Below are positions 32,710 to 43,200 of a DNA stretch of 64,000 nt, piece by piece. Position 1 is the first letter of the stretch. Each line of letters begins with the position of its first letter. The stretch covers positions 19,032,988 to 19,096,987 of the forward strand of contig OW203726.1 of the NCBI GenBank assembly GCA_934045075.1, read 5' to 3'. Position numbers and translations under genes: made by a program. The notes under the pieces were generated by a model, which was given only the letters and a program-made list of their open reading frames with translations, made no database searches and was not told where the DNA came from. Origin of the DNA: Yponomeuta sedellus (taxonomy: Eukaryota > Arthropoda > Insecta > Lepidoptera > Yponomeutidae).

Positions 32710-33071
32710 GCTCTGCTACCATGTTAAAGTAAGCGGGATTACGGAAAAATATTGAATTTGGCTGTATATCGATCAGTTTATTTAGTTTTGTCTTTCCAAG
32801 AAGTGACAGCTGACATAATCAAAAGGTTGTCCTAACAAATGTTACGTTAAATAATCCTTTTGCCGAGAAACTTCGAGCAGTCCAACTCGTAAAAATCACT
32901 TTAAACATGATAGACAGATTAGTCTCATTCTTTTTGTAAAGACGATCTGTAAACAGATTTTTTTGCCATTAGTTGCGCTAGTATAACTGTATAGTGACAT
33001 GTAGAATGACCATGCATCATTGCATTAGTAGAAGAATATTGGTAGATTGCGAGTGTAATAATATTGGCACA
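32710..33071 (-). mobile_element. Possible copia-type solo LTR with tRNA-iMet primer site
   Basis: On the minus strand TGGTAGCAGAG (32711-32721) complements the 3' end of animal initiator tRNA-Met. It is preceded directly by sequence ending TTTAACA. A 350-bp segment (32722-33071) begins TGTGCC and ends AACA, as LTRs do (TG...CA). No second LTR or pol was found. Confidence 0.4.
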
Positions 33072-33238
33072 CTAGAGGAAATATAGAGGTAATCCCGTAG
33101 TGGAGCAGAAGGTCTTTTGTACAAAATGATTAACGGTTAAAATTAATTGCCATTGAAACTTAATTTCCTACAAGAAGAAGTAGGTAAATGGGTAAAGTAA
33201 ATGTTTCTGTTACTTAATAAATAACTCAAGATAAGTTA

Positions 33239-33588
33239 TACTATTTTTATTTTTAATGCACTAACCCGTGCTAAGGACAAATTTAAAAACCTATTTAGAG
33301 TCTAAAAATTTCACCCATGCCGGGATTCGACCCCGCAACCTCTGGCTATCCGTGCCTGCGCTCTACCAATTGAGCCAATGGGCGACTCACCGGCATCAGT
33401 GAAATTTCGAACCTCTTTACACTATTCTCTGTATTACGTACAGGCAGCGACATCTAGCTTAAGCAAATTGCATCACTTACAGCCCCGACTACCTACTTTG
33501 CAGTTAGGTTTTACATCGGAACCACATCACTGTACCCACATGATTATACTATTTTTATTTTTAATGCACTAACCCGTGCTAAGGACAA
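33239..33588 (-). repeat. Family A SINE bracketed by two tails
   Basis: A near-full minus SINE (33239-33545) whose 5' end abuts another tail (33546-33588, 'taatgcactaacccgtgct'). The tail therefore occurs as a direct repeat at both ends: a tandem array or insertion at an older SINE tail. Confidence 0.82.
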
Positions 33589-33814
33589 ATTACAGATAAG
33601 TTACAGACTATAACTTAACTAATTTAATAACTATCTAATATATCACACATTGCTTGAACTATTTTCCTAACATTCTTTCTACCTACATAAAACCTAAAAG
33701 GGACAATTGATCTATAGCAACATGTCGTTCGTTTTTGCCTTATTCATTGCTTACTGATCATAATATTAGGTTAACTTTATTTATGACCATTCGATTAATT
33801 GGTAATAGTAACTA

Positions 33815-33875
33815 AGCCGTTACTCTCTCTCTGAGATAAGCCCTGTGCCCTGCAGTGGGACGTTTATAGGAAACA
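33815..33875 (-). repeat. Family D fragment
   Basis: 'ctctctctgagataagccct' to 'gccctgcagtgggacgtt', the conserved 3' end of family D. Confidence 0.6.
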
Positions 33876-33899
33876 TAAAAAACAGATTAATAACAGTAC

Positions 33900-34130
33900 A
33901 TTACACAACTAGGGTGTTAATACAAAGAAAGGCCGAGATCGCAGAATTTTGCGGCCCGAGCTGCAAGCGAGGGACGTAAATATGCGATCGAGAGCTTTCT
34001 TTATTACCTCCCGTGTTGTGTACATCTTTTTATGTCTACACTTGGCCATGAAGCGGCTTTACCGTACGCGCAGCGTGCGGAAAAAGCCACTTTATTGCCA
34101 GGTGTGGCATAAAGAATTTTTATTACATTA
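33900..34130. repeat. Repeat with 'gaaaggccgagatcgc'
   Basis: 'aaagaaaggccgagatcgca' and 'gcgatcgagagctttctttat' face each other imperfectly, as in the element at 23740. The overlapping open frame is not credited. Confidence 0.4.
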
Positions 34131-34136
34131 AATTAC

Positions 34137-34497
34137 ACCGAAGCGCTGGGCTAGTCGAACCGAATGATTGGAATCAATCACTTGAGTTAAGCAATAACAG
34201 GCGCGGTCAGGTGCAAACGGGTGAACGTCCCGTGACTACCGCTAGTGGCATTCTTCTGAGCGCTTCCGTGCTTCGCAAGGCACGTTAAGCCGTTGGTGCC
34301 GGCTGTCGTGTAATGGCAGTCGTTAAGCCATGTCAGAGGCCTTATCAGCGGCTTTATAACTTCTGACTGTAAGGCCCGCCACTGTCTTACAATCCTTCAC
34401 CAACCTGGACTTGGCCCCCGCGGTTGAAAATGGACTACCCTTCATGCGATGCAGGAAGAGACCCGTGCCCCTGCAGTGGGGACATACAAGGGTGGAT
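34137..34497 (-). repeat. Retroposon family B, full
   Basis: 'gaagcgctgggctagtcg' to 'ggacatacaagggtgga', in reverse. Two short deletions relative to 10492. Confidence 0.8.
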
Positions 34498-34879
34498 ATC
34501 GATTAGATTAGATTCATACAATTTATTTTAAAGGGACAGACAGACCCAGAGTGCGGGCATGATATCTTTGTTTTCGAAGTTATGTACAGTCTGTTAGCTT
34601 TTAGAATATACCTCAGGCTCTAGAATTGGCTTCGGTTTTCGACGAAAGCACACAAGTGTTACTACTTCCTGTTCTGTATAAAACTTTTCTGCACTATTTT
34701 GAAAAATTATGTAAAGTTATAAATAAAAATACAAAGTAAACCTTACCTTATTGCAATATAATCGGTTCTATCCGATAGTAGCCGAGGTATATTCTAAAAG
34801 CTAACAGACTATACATTTGGGAAGTAACAGTAGCAATACCACTCACTAACTGTGAAGAAAAACATCTTGAGGAAACCTG

Positions 34880-35010
34880 AGTGTCTGAGGTGCGAAAAAC
34901 CTCAGCGCTTGAAATTGCCAACCCGCGGTGTGCATGCGTGACGATTAAGCCAATACCCACTTTCTAAGAGAAAGCCTGTGCCATGCAGTGGGCGTTTATA
35001 GGCTATACAC
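34880..35010 (-). repeat. Family D retroposon
   Basis: 'aggaaacctgagtgtctgag', 'ccaacccgcggtgtgcatgc' and 'gtgccatgcagtgggcg' match family D in reverse. Confidence 0.65.
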
Positions 35011-35027
35011 AAAAAAATACATAAAAA

Positions 35028-35272
35028 GGATAGGGCTCAGCTTAGTGCCGCGGGTGTCGTAAAAGGCGACTAAGAGACAAACCGGGGGGTGGGCAGCAGC
35101 GCCCCCTGCAGTAAAATTCCATGGAACTGCGATCCCCAACCCGCATGCCCAGCGTGGGGATTATGGGCATTACCCCCCAATGATGGCACAAACTTGCGCT
35201 ATGTCGCTCATTAGGGGAGGGCTATGTCCAGCAGTGGACTAATATAGCCTGACTGAAGAAGAAGAAGCTTAG
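35028..35272 (+). repeat. SINE family C, full
   Basis: From 'aaaggatagggctcagct' through 'ggtgtcgtaaaaggcgacta' and 'ctatgtccagcagtggac' to a (GAA)n tail. It best defines this family's ends. Confidence 0.78.
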
Positions 35273-35274
35273 TC

Positions 35275-36150
35275 CTGTTAATTTATTGATTTCAAGCCAA
35301 AGCGGCAGCTTTGAGGAAAATTTTGACTGAAAATAAAATAGTTATCGAATGAATGGCGAGATTGATTTGACCCAATTCGTGGCAGGTCACGACATAAGTC
35401 AACATATAGAGCACCCCTTGTTTTTAGTCATAACTCTGTTCCCCTTCATAACGGAACCGGATACGTGCACTTAGCCCCTACGTCACCATCCGAACTAAAC
35501 TCGGCTTGTCATTAACACCCGTTCTCAGATTTAATAACTTAATTTATTTTATTAATAATATTTATATCAGAATGAATCCATATAAAATTATCAGTATAAA
35601 AACCACTAAGCCTGTATTAGTAACTAAGCCTCTAATTCAGATGGATTGGCTTCGGTTCACATTTTCGGTTCAGGGTTTCCAGTGGTTTGTTCAGTAAGGA
35701 CTTTTTTGTGCGTTGATATTACTTCTACATCTGTTATATTTGTAATGCCAATACTAAGATATGCCAATGGGGATTAGTGGATTTTCAATGGGAACAACCC
35801 TTAGATTTTGTATGACAACTATTATTTTTTTTATTTTGTAAGTGACTTATTTTTCTTTAAATATATATATTTATTTTGATCCAGCGTGAATATCTATCAA
35901 CAGTGTCGAATTCATAGTATTGTTTTCACAATTTTTCAAATAGTGTTAAATACTAGCGGAATGCTAGTTAAGATTGGGTAAGTAATACTTAAGATTGACT
36001 ATGTTAATGTTAGTTGCACTCGTATACATCTTTAGCAACAAATTATAATAAATTTAAAGATATGCACAACTGCATAACATTCAGAAAATATTTCACAACA
36101 AAAACAGTACATAATTTGTTCTAGCTAACTAACGTTTGCTTGAATTGATT
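35275..36150. other. Intergenic, no feature seen
   Basis: The open frame at 35506-35697 is AT-rich and motif-free. Confidence 0.45.
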
Positions 36151-36151
36151 A

Positions 36152-36727
36152 CAGAGTGCTTAGTGCGAGTTTGACAGATCCAATCGAATAACTTTACTAC
36201 CGCGTTAATCGAGCATTGAGTAGTGAGTATGAGTAAGTTTACCGTTAGAACTGGCAAAACGCTGTCACAGTACAACTCGCACTCGCGTTTACTCGTGTTT
36301 TGGCTGGTAAACGTGTTCACTTCTCAACGTAAACCATTACAACTCGCACTCAGCAACTTTAATTTCCATACGTGTCGCTAGGTGGCGCTTCCTCGATGCC
36401 ATAGAAATATGAGTTTACGTTAACGCGATCGAGTAGTTAAAAAACTCCCACTAAGCACTCGGAGTGTCAGATTTCTATGGCATCGAGGAAGCGCCACCTA
36501 GCGACAAGTATGGAAATTAAAATTGCTGAGTGCGAGTTGTAATGGTTTACGTTGAGAAGTGAACACGTTTACCAGCCAAAACACGAATAAACGCGAGTGC
36601 GAGTTGTACTGTGACAGCGTTTTGCCAGTTCGAACGGTTAACTTACTCATACTCACTACTCAATGCTCGATTAACGCGGTAGTAAAGTTATTCGATTGGA
36701 TCTGTCAAACTCGCACTAAGCACTCTG
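36152..36727. mobile_element. 576-bp palindromic fold-back element
   Basis: Arms 36152-36408 and 36471-36727 (257 bp each) are near-perfect complements around a 62-bp spacer, ending 'cagagtgcttagtgcgag'. Inner motifs 'agtgcgagttgtaatgg' and 'gtgcgagttgtactgtg' repeat within each arm. A long TIR MITE is the likeliest class; no clear target duplication. Confidence 0.88.
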
Positions 36728-36729
36728 AA

Positions 36730-37215
36730 CTCCGCTTAGCTATAAACTGAGTTTAATTTTGAGGGCAAAATTGGGATCTAAAGCCTTAATTCGTGACATG
36801 CGAAGCTTAACTAAAAACGTACCTAGCGTGCAACTTGCACTCGACGCGCGGGTTCGATCCAAGCTTTGTTCACGTACACGCCAGATCCGGTTTCACCGTA
36901 ATAATATTCTGTTAGTTAATAAAACCATTGAATTTAAATTCAATGATAAAACATAAATTTTTTAACGGACTGTTAAGGCTGTCGAGCGTTCCACCATGCC
37001 GTTCCACCACTGTTATCTTCCTTAACGACGCGTTAAATCTAATCTTTGCTCTAAAGGTCTGTTAAAACATTAACAGGCGACTCATTATTAGTTAACCTAT
37101 TATTTAAAACCCTCCCCCCGGTACATTAACAGTATGTTAATGTTTTGTCGTCAGTTGATTTCTGTTGTTGAAGATTGTACCGACCACAGGTACAGACACT
37201 TTTTGCAAACATGAT
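36730..37215. other. Intergenic, no feature seen
   Basis: A GC-richer 36820-36890 segment contains 'gcgggttcgatccaagc', like a tRNA B box but without an A box at the right distance. Confidence 0.4.
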
Positions 37216-37219
37216 ATCT

Positions 37220-37345
37220 GAGGTGTCTGAGGTGTGTGAGTATCTCAGCACTAGAATTTGCCAATATCCGGAAGACACGCGTGTTAAGAAATACTCTCTC
37301 CCTGAGAGAAGGCCTGCTCCTTGCAGGGGGACGTGTAGGCTACAT
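37220..37345 (-). repeat. Family D retroposon
   Basis: 'gtgtctgaggtgtgtgagta' to 'cttgcagggggacgtgtag', then AAAT units. Confidence 0.6.
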
Positions 37346-37639
37346 AAATAAATAAATAAATCCACTAATGAAAATGGAAATTAAATTAATCAAATCAATG
37401 GACAGACAGTACATCTCTAATTCATGCTATAATAGATTTTTGGGAGCCATGACGGAGAAACTACAATTTCGGACCTTAGACTAGGTAGTATGTAGCATTT
37501 ATAATTAAGCTCTGCGAATCGGAGCGAAACCTGGTCGGACTTTTCCGATATAACAACACCCGTAAGTAAATCCGGACTAAAAGTCTACAATAGTATGTAG
37601 CATTTGACTGCCTGCTTCGACTATACCATGACCCTGCCG

Positions 37640-37860
37640 TGACTGCCTCGTTAGTCTAGCGGTTAACACGCTTGACTACCAAAACAGAGGTCGTGGGTTC
37701 GATTTCCACTGAAGGCCGTACTTGATTTATACAAATGGCCTCAGTCTGGGTGTTTTTCCATGTTTGTGACGTCCATGCCTGGGTATCCAACATAGTACAG
37801 GGTATCCCAGTTTGGGACCAGGATAAGTGATTGTGTTGTGTGGAAGTTATTATTATTATT
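37640..37860 (+). repeat. tRNA-derived SINE with TTA tail
   Basis: A box 'ttagtctagcggttaacac', B box GGGTTCGATTTCC, body 'ccatgtttgtgacgtccatg' and a (TTA)n tail. Confidence 0.75.
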
Positions 37861-38239
37861 TCTGCCAAAAAAGTCGGTTTTTAGCGCAAGTAAAAGGGAG
37901 TGTTTTGATAAATAAGGCTATAGATTAGATTAGGTTAGATTAGATTAGAACTCTTTATTGTACACACCAGAAAACAAAATACGTAATAAATGCTAGATGT
38001 CATGTCTTTCTAATTTTGTTTGTGTTTGGTTTGTGACCTTAATTGTGCTACCCGCTGCGTAAGTTTTTTTATGACGCATAAAGGAAATCTATAAATATGT
38101 TTATTACGCTGACAAAACAACAATAACGATACAAATAAAACAGCTTTTTGAGAACTTTGCGAAATAAATAACGCCTACCCCGGAGGGGTAGGTCGAGATC
38201 CGGGATTTGCCTTTTGCCACGAGTTAGGAAAAAAACCTC

Positions 38240-38475
38240 ATAGTGTGTTAAGGCGTTTCGGGGCGCTGACTAGCGCCACCAATGAAAAAAAACGTAACTT
38301 ATGTTATTAAAACTGTTTTTATATGGATTTCACTCGTTTATTATATTTTTACAATTTTCCGACGTTTCGGCACTTTTACAGGTGTCGTGGTCTCGGATGA
38401 CTGAGGTGACAGGCGTCGTTTTGAAAGCATTAACTGTTTACTACCAAGTTTACTACCAAGTTTAGTGTTAACCTT
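38240..38475 (-). repeat. Repeat with 'ccgacgtttcggc' motif
   Basis: 'tacaattttccgacgtttcg' and 'cacttttacaggtgtcgtgg' are the 3' region of an abundant moth retroelement; 43290-43320 has the related 'gtcgtcgaaacgtcgga'. Confidence 0.5.
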
Positions 38476-38532
38476 AGAAAATACTATAACTTATGTTATG
38501 ATACGTTTTTATTTAAAAGGGAGCATGAGAAC

Positions 38533-38713
38533 TGGGGGGTGGGCAGCAGCGCCCCCTGCAGTACAATTCCACCAAACTGCGATCCCCAACCCGCATGCCC
38601 AGCGTGAGGATTATGGGCATTACCCCCCAATGATGGCATAACCTTGCGCTATGGCGCTCATTAGGGGAAGGCTATGTCCAGCAGTGGACTAATATAGCCT
38701 GAAGAAGAAGAAG
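38533..38713 (+). repeat. SINE family C, 5' truncated
   Basis: 'gaactggggggtgggcagc' to the GAAGAAGAAGA tail; close to the copy at 35090-35272. Confidence 0.75.
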
Positions 38714-38714
38714 A

Positions 38715-39280
38715 TGATTAGAAATGTTAACAACAGTGACGTCGTGTTTGGAGTAGTTCCATATAAAAAACAGCATTTATCTAACAAAAAAATCTCCAAA
38801 AGAAATAAATTCAAAATTGAAAACTAACCAACAACCCGACTTTACGAAGGGGGCGGGACCCAAATTGAAAATTGCAAGTTATCTGGGTTGGTCCCACCAG
38901 CTAAATGGCTAATGCTCAGCAGTGGCGCTTTGGTTATATTTTACTCCAGTTTCTACAACATGCATTGACTGTGTGTGCCCTAGAGAAGTTTTCATTTTGG
39001 ACTTTAGGATGTTCGTAATGTTCAATGATAGACACGTCTTTTCTGTAAGAACATTTTATTTGAATCGTGTTCTCAAAAGTGCTACAGTCATCAAAAAATA
39101 TATGCAGAAGAAAAGGTACGGCTTGCTAGTACATACTTTGATCAAATTTCAGGGATAGACAGATTTTTAAAATTTTCGTAATAAAGTCTGTAACGGAACT
39201 AAGTATAGTACGACCTTACTACGTAAAAATCTCTTATTTATAATACTTTTGTTGCATTTAATCTCATACTATATATGGAC
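38715..39280. other. Intergenic, no feature seen
   Basis: The open frame at 38922-39158 is unsupported. Confidence 0.4.
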
Positions 39281-39284
39281 AAGC

Positions 39285-39440
39285 GCAGCGTAGGACGACA
39301 AGCTACAAGACCTCATCCAAGTGGCAGGAAGGCTCTGGATGCGAGCCACTTCCATTCCAACCGGTCTTTCTGGAAATCCAGGGAGGAGGCCTTTGTCCAG
39401 CAGTGGACTTCTTGTGGCTGAACGATGATTATGATGACGA
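39285..39440 (+). mobile_element. LINE ORF2 3' terminus
   Basis: The plus strand ends ...FWKSREEAFVQQWTSCG then stop, followed by a GATGATTATGATGAC tail: the C-terminus and 3' end of a LINE. Confidence 0.65.
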
Positions 39441-39726
39441 TTTAAGTGTAAGACTAACTTTGGAGATTTTTTGTCCATAGTTTGACTACGTGGAAGAACT
39501 CAATTTTTCACCGAATTGATCTAGTTTTTGAAATGCACAACCTAGTTTGAATTGTAACGTTCATAAAGCCGCAGTTTCTGCGCTTCTTTGAATTAAACCT
39601 TTTCATTTCAATTCGTAAAATAATGGCATTTAAATTAATTGAAATTGAAATCGAAAAATGTTTATTTATCACACACAGAATAGAGAACATATGAATACTA
39701 TGACAAAAAAATAGAGACAATGCGTG

Positions 39727-39762
39727 ATAAAAAGGATAGGGCTCAGCTTAGCGCTGTGCGTG
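39727..39762 (+). repeat. SINE family C 5' end
   Basis: 'gataaaaaggatagggctca' + 'gcttagcgct' is the 5' end only. Confidence 0.55.
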
Positions 39763-39764
39763 CA

Positions 39765-40130
39765 TAAATTAAAACGATACAGCGGACTTAATGCCTTAAG
39801 CATTTAATACCAGTCAACAGCAGTGGAAAAACTTTACCCTTTTTTTGCACTACTACATTTAGATCACGACTCCTTCGTATTAGATTTGCTTCACATTATC
39901 ACATAATTGTCACTCCTCACACGTTTTCTTTACCTTACACACTGTAGCCAATTTCTATTTCACACATGAACCGTTTTTGTTTTATTCAATCGACGAATCT
40001 AACGGCCCGACTTTGGAGGGAACCATTCGCTCATAGTAAAATGGTCCTTCGGTAATTTGAAACAAAGCTGAGAATCTGTCGCGGAGCCGTAAAGTAAGTG
40101 ATACGATAATATTGTTGCTTTGCTATTCAG
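39765..40130. other. Sequence upstream of the second gene's first exon seen
   Basis: No exon or repeat recognised; it ends with the acceptor tract 'gttgctttgctattcag'. Confidence 0.45.
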
Positions 40131-40241
40131 ATTCTGAAGGGGCAACGGCAGTGTGCCAACGAATGTATCGAGATCAGAGAAATTTTTCTGTTATGGAAAA
40201 CAGTATGAGGAAATCCGATGAACCGGAGCTCTACTCTCATG
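40131..40241 (+). CDS. Unrecognised gene, exon 1 seen
   Basis: The acceptor is ttgctttgctattcag and the donor gtaggt; 111 nt. Only one frame is open: xAT, then SEGATAVCQRMYRDQRNF and SVMENSMRKSDEPELYSH, ending in phase 1. The open frame is shared with no repeat in the window. Confidence 0.6.
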
Positions 40242-43200
40242 GTAGGTAAACACAATAAAATTAAAAATAGAGTCTTGAGTTTCCATGAAAAGACTTACGA
40301 GGCTATAACTTCTTTTGAAAGAAGTATATTTCCAAATCTTAAGTTTAATAACTTTATTTCCAATTCAAAATACGACTAAACTTTATAAATAAATCAATAA
40401 ATATTATTTATTATAACAATTTTAATGAATTCACGCATAACCCGCTATAGCCATTTCACTGCTTTCAGCAAATCTTTTTTTTCTTGCCTATTAACGTCCC
40501 ACTGCAGGGCACAGGCCTTCTTTCAGAGAGAAAGTGTGGGCTTAATTACCACGCGTGCCCACCGCGGATAGGCAATTTTTGGCACTGAAGTACTTGAACA
40601 CCACAGACACTGAGGTTTCCTCACAATGTTTTCCTTCGCAGTTAGCGAATGACATATAGACATATAGCTACTATACGAGTTATTATTTACAAAAAACCTA
40701 TGTTCCAGTAATAAACTAAAGTTTAGCGAATATTAAAGGCATTTTTCTTAAATTATTTTAAATCTGAGGGAAATCAGCTCGCTGTATCATGGCGTCGAAT
40801 CTGACGTCACGCCCAGGCAAAGAAACATCAAACTTCAAACAAAGCACGGGTGAAGTTTGCCAATGTTACTCAAGCGTGATGTCACGCGGTGTGATTGCTG
40901 TTTCAGACTGATTATTTTATTTCCTGAATTGTGCAATGAAGATTGCACAATTCAGGAAATAAAATAATAATAAATATGATTTCCTGAATCCGGATATACA
41001 TGGTAGAGGGTCACCCCACCTCAGTCCCCAGTTAAGGGTTGTACAAGTTGTTCACAGACTCAGCGCGTTGTTGGCGTGTTGGCGTACCACGGACGCTGAC
41101 ACTCATTATAAGCTTGTATTATTCAAATTTACAAATGTAAGTATGTATGTGTACACAGTTATCAAATCTAGCAAGAAAGAGTCACTATATTTGGTATTGG
41201 AATTTTGATATTTGCAGAAAACGCGCGAGTGTATTTTTTAGAAAATGCACGGTTTTAAGAAGATGCGCCGTCTAAAACGAACGCTAGTTTTGTAAATCTT
41301 AGCAAAGAGTTTTTATGTCAGAAAAGTGGTAAACATTTTATAAATAAAATTTGGGAGATAAAATATAATAAGTAAACATTTAATTCTTTAATTAAATTTT
41401 AACTATAAATTAGAAGCACTTGGATGTAACAAAAATATTAATTTATTTTATTAGTTTTACTGGCTGTTTTTATACTTTTGTCTCAAAAAATTGCATCGCT
41501 AATTTGTGAATATATAAAAATTATCACAAATTGTTTAAATTCTCTTACTGCTTTAACAAGTGATTAAGGATTAGTTCTTTTTCGGAAAGTCCGAGTATTA
41601 TTTATTTCCTCGCAAATATGTTATAAAACGTCGTATGATGTCGGTTACCAACGTAGCAACTCCCTTTTATATTGTAGGTATACAAATTAACTCGTACGTT
41701 AACTCTTGGACTAATATTGGTACATGTACATGTAACATGCAGTCATATTCAGGTGGGTTTTGGGGTTAAGGCGCCCCCTACAATATTAAAACTAGCTGGA
41801 GCTTTCAATGGAAAAAAACATGTTTTCAGATTATTTTTGCAAATCGTGTCAGATCGACAATCTTACAATCATCTTAACAGTGATTTTAGTATTTTCAATA
41901 AGTATTTTTCTATCAGTCTATTAAAATAATTATTTATAACTTTAACCTAAACAATGGTGCAATACCGCTCTGTCGATCTCGCATGAGCTCGATTAAATAA
42001 TGTCACATCGTGTAGACATAGCATAAAGAAAAAGAAAACTCAATGATGCCCCAAGGCGTTTCACCGAACACATGAAATTGCACACGCTTTCTGCACCTCT
42101 TGGGAAATTCAAATGGAAAAACCCCGTAGGCGTGCCAGTGAAATCCCATCCCTTGAAAATGTGGTTGAAGTATTGCGTAAGGATTTCAAGTCAGGTGAAG
42201 CGAATCCTTTGAGGTACCTACGTTCCCTTATGTGGGCTGGTACTAATAATTACACCATGGAAACAGAGAAAACCCGTTTAAAGTCGATAAACGTCGTCGT
42301 CAGGCTATACTAGTCCACTGCTGGACATAGCCCTCCCCTAATGAGCACAACACTTTGTGCTATCATCGGGGTAGTACCCATAATCCCCACGCTGGGCATG
42401 CGGGTTGGGGATTCGAAAGTCGATAGTATTGTGATCCAAAATAGACTCGAGGTGCATGTAAGGGTCAACTTCATTAAATTTAATTCCATATAGTTATTTG
42501 AAAATTTTAAGTGCTGAGGTATTGAACACCTTAGCCACTCAGGTTTCCTCACGATGTTTTCCTTGATGGTTAGCGAGTGGTATTGCTACTATAACGTAAA
42601 ATAACATTTATATACAGGCACATACATGGCTTCTGGCCCCACACTAGGATACCCTGTGTCGTGGGAACCAGAAACAACGACGTCACAAACATGTAAATAT
42701 CCACGACCTGCGTTTTTTTCCCCTAGCCTGGATTCGAACGCGGGGCCTCTTGCATGGTAGGTAGATGCGCTACCGCTGCGCCACAGATGTCGTCTTACTT
42801 AACTTAGAAAACAAAGGCATTGGTACATTCCCGCACCGGGTATTGAACCCGGGTCTCTCGCTTCCAAGTCTATTGTTCTACCCACTGGGCTACCACCGTC
42901 CACCACCGTAATCAAGCCCATACTTTCGTCCTGAGAGAAAGCCTAAGCCCTGCAACGGGACGCATACATACTGTTGCATAAACTACTGATTGATACTTTA
43001 TTAATCGATCGCCATTATTGTAGCCGATTGTGCGTGAAGCGGTTGCAATTAAGAAACACAAAAATTTGTATCGGAAATGTGGTTTCAAACTGTCGCAAAC
43101 GTGGGATCCGGTCATCAAGATGTGTTCGAGTGGAAAAAAGTCGCATGGCTTATCGTCCGACATTGTCAGTGTAGTGTGTCGCAACCCTAATAGTGCTTTG

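Noticed and set aside
36129..36750. Two 63-codon ORFs with nearly identical proteins on opposite strands
   Set aside because: They are the same sequence in the two arms of the palindrome, not genes.
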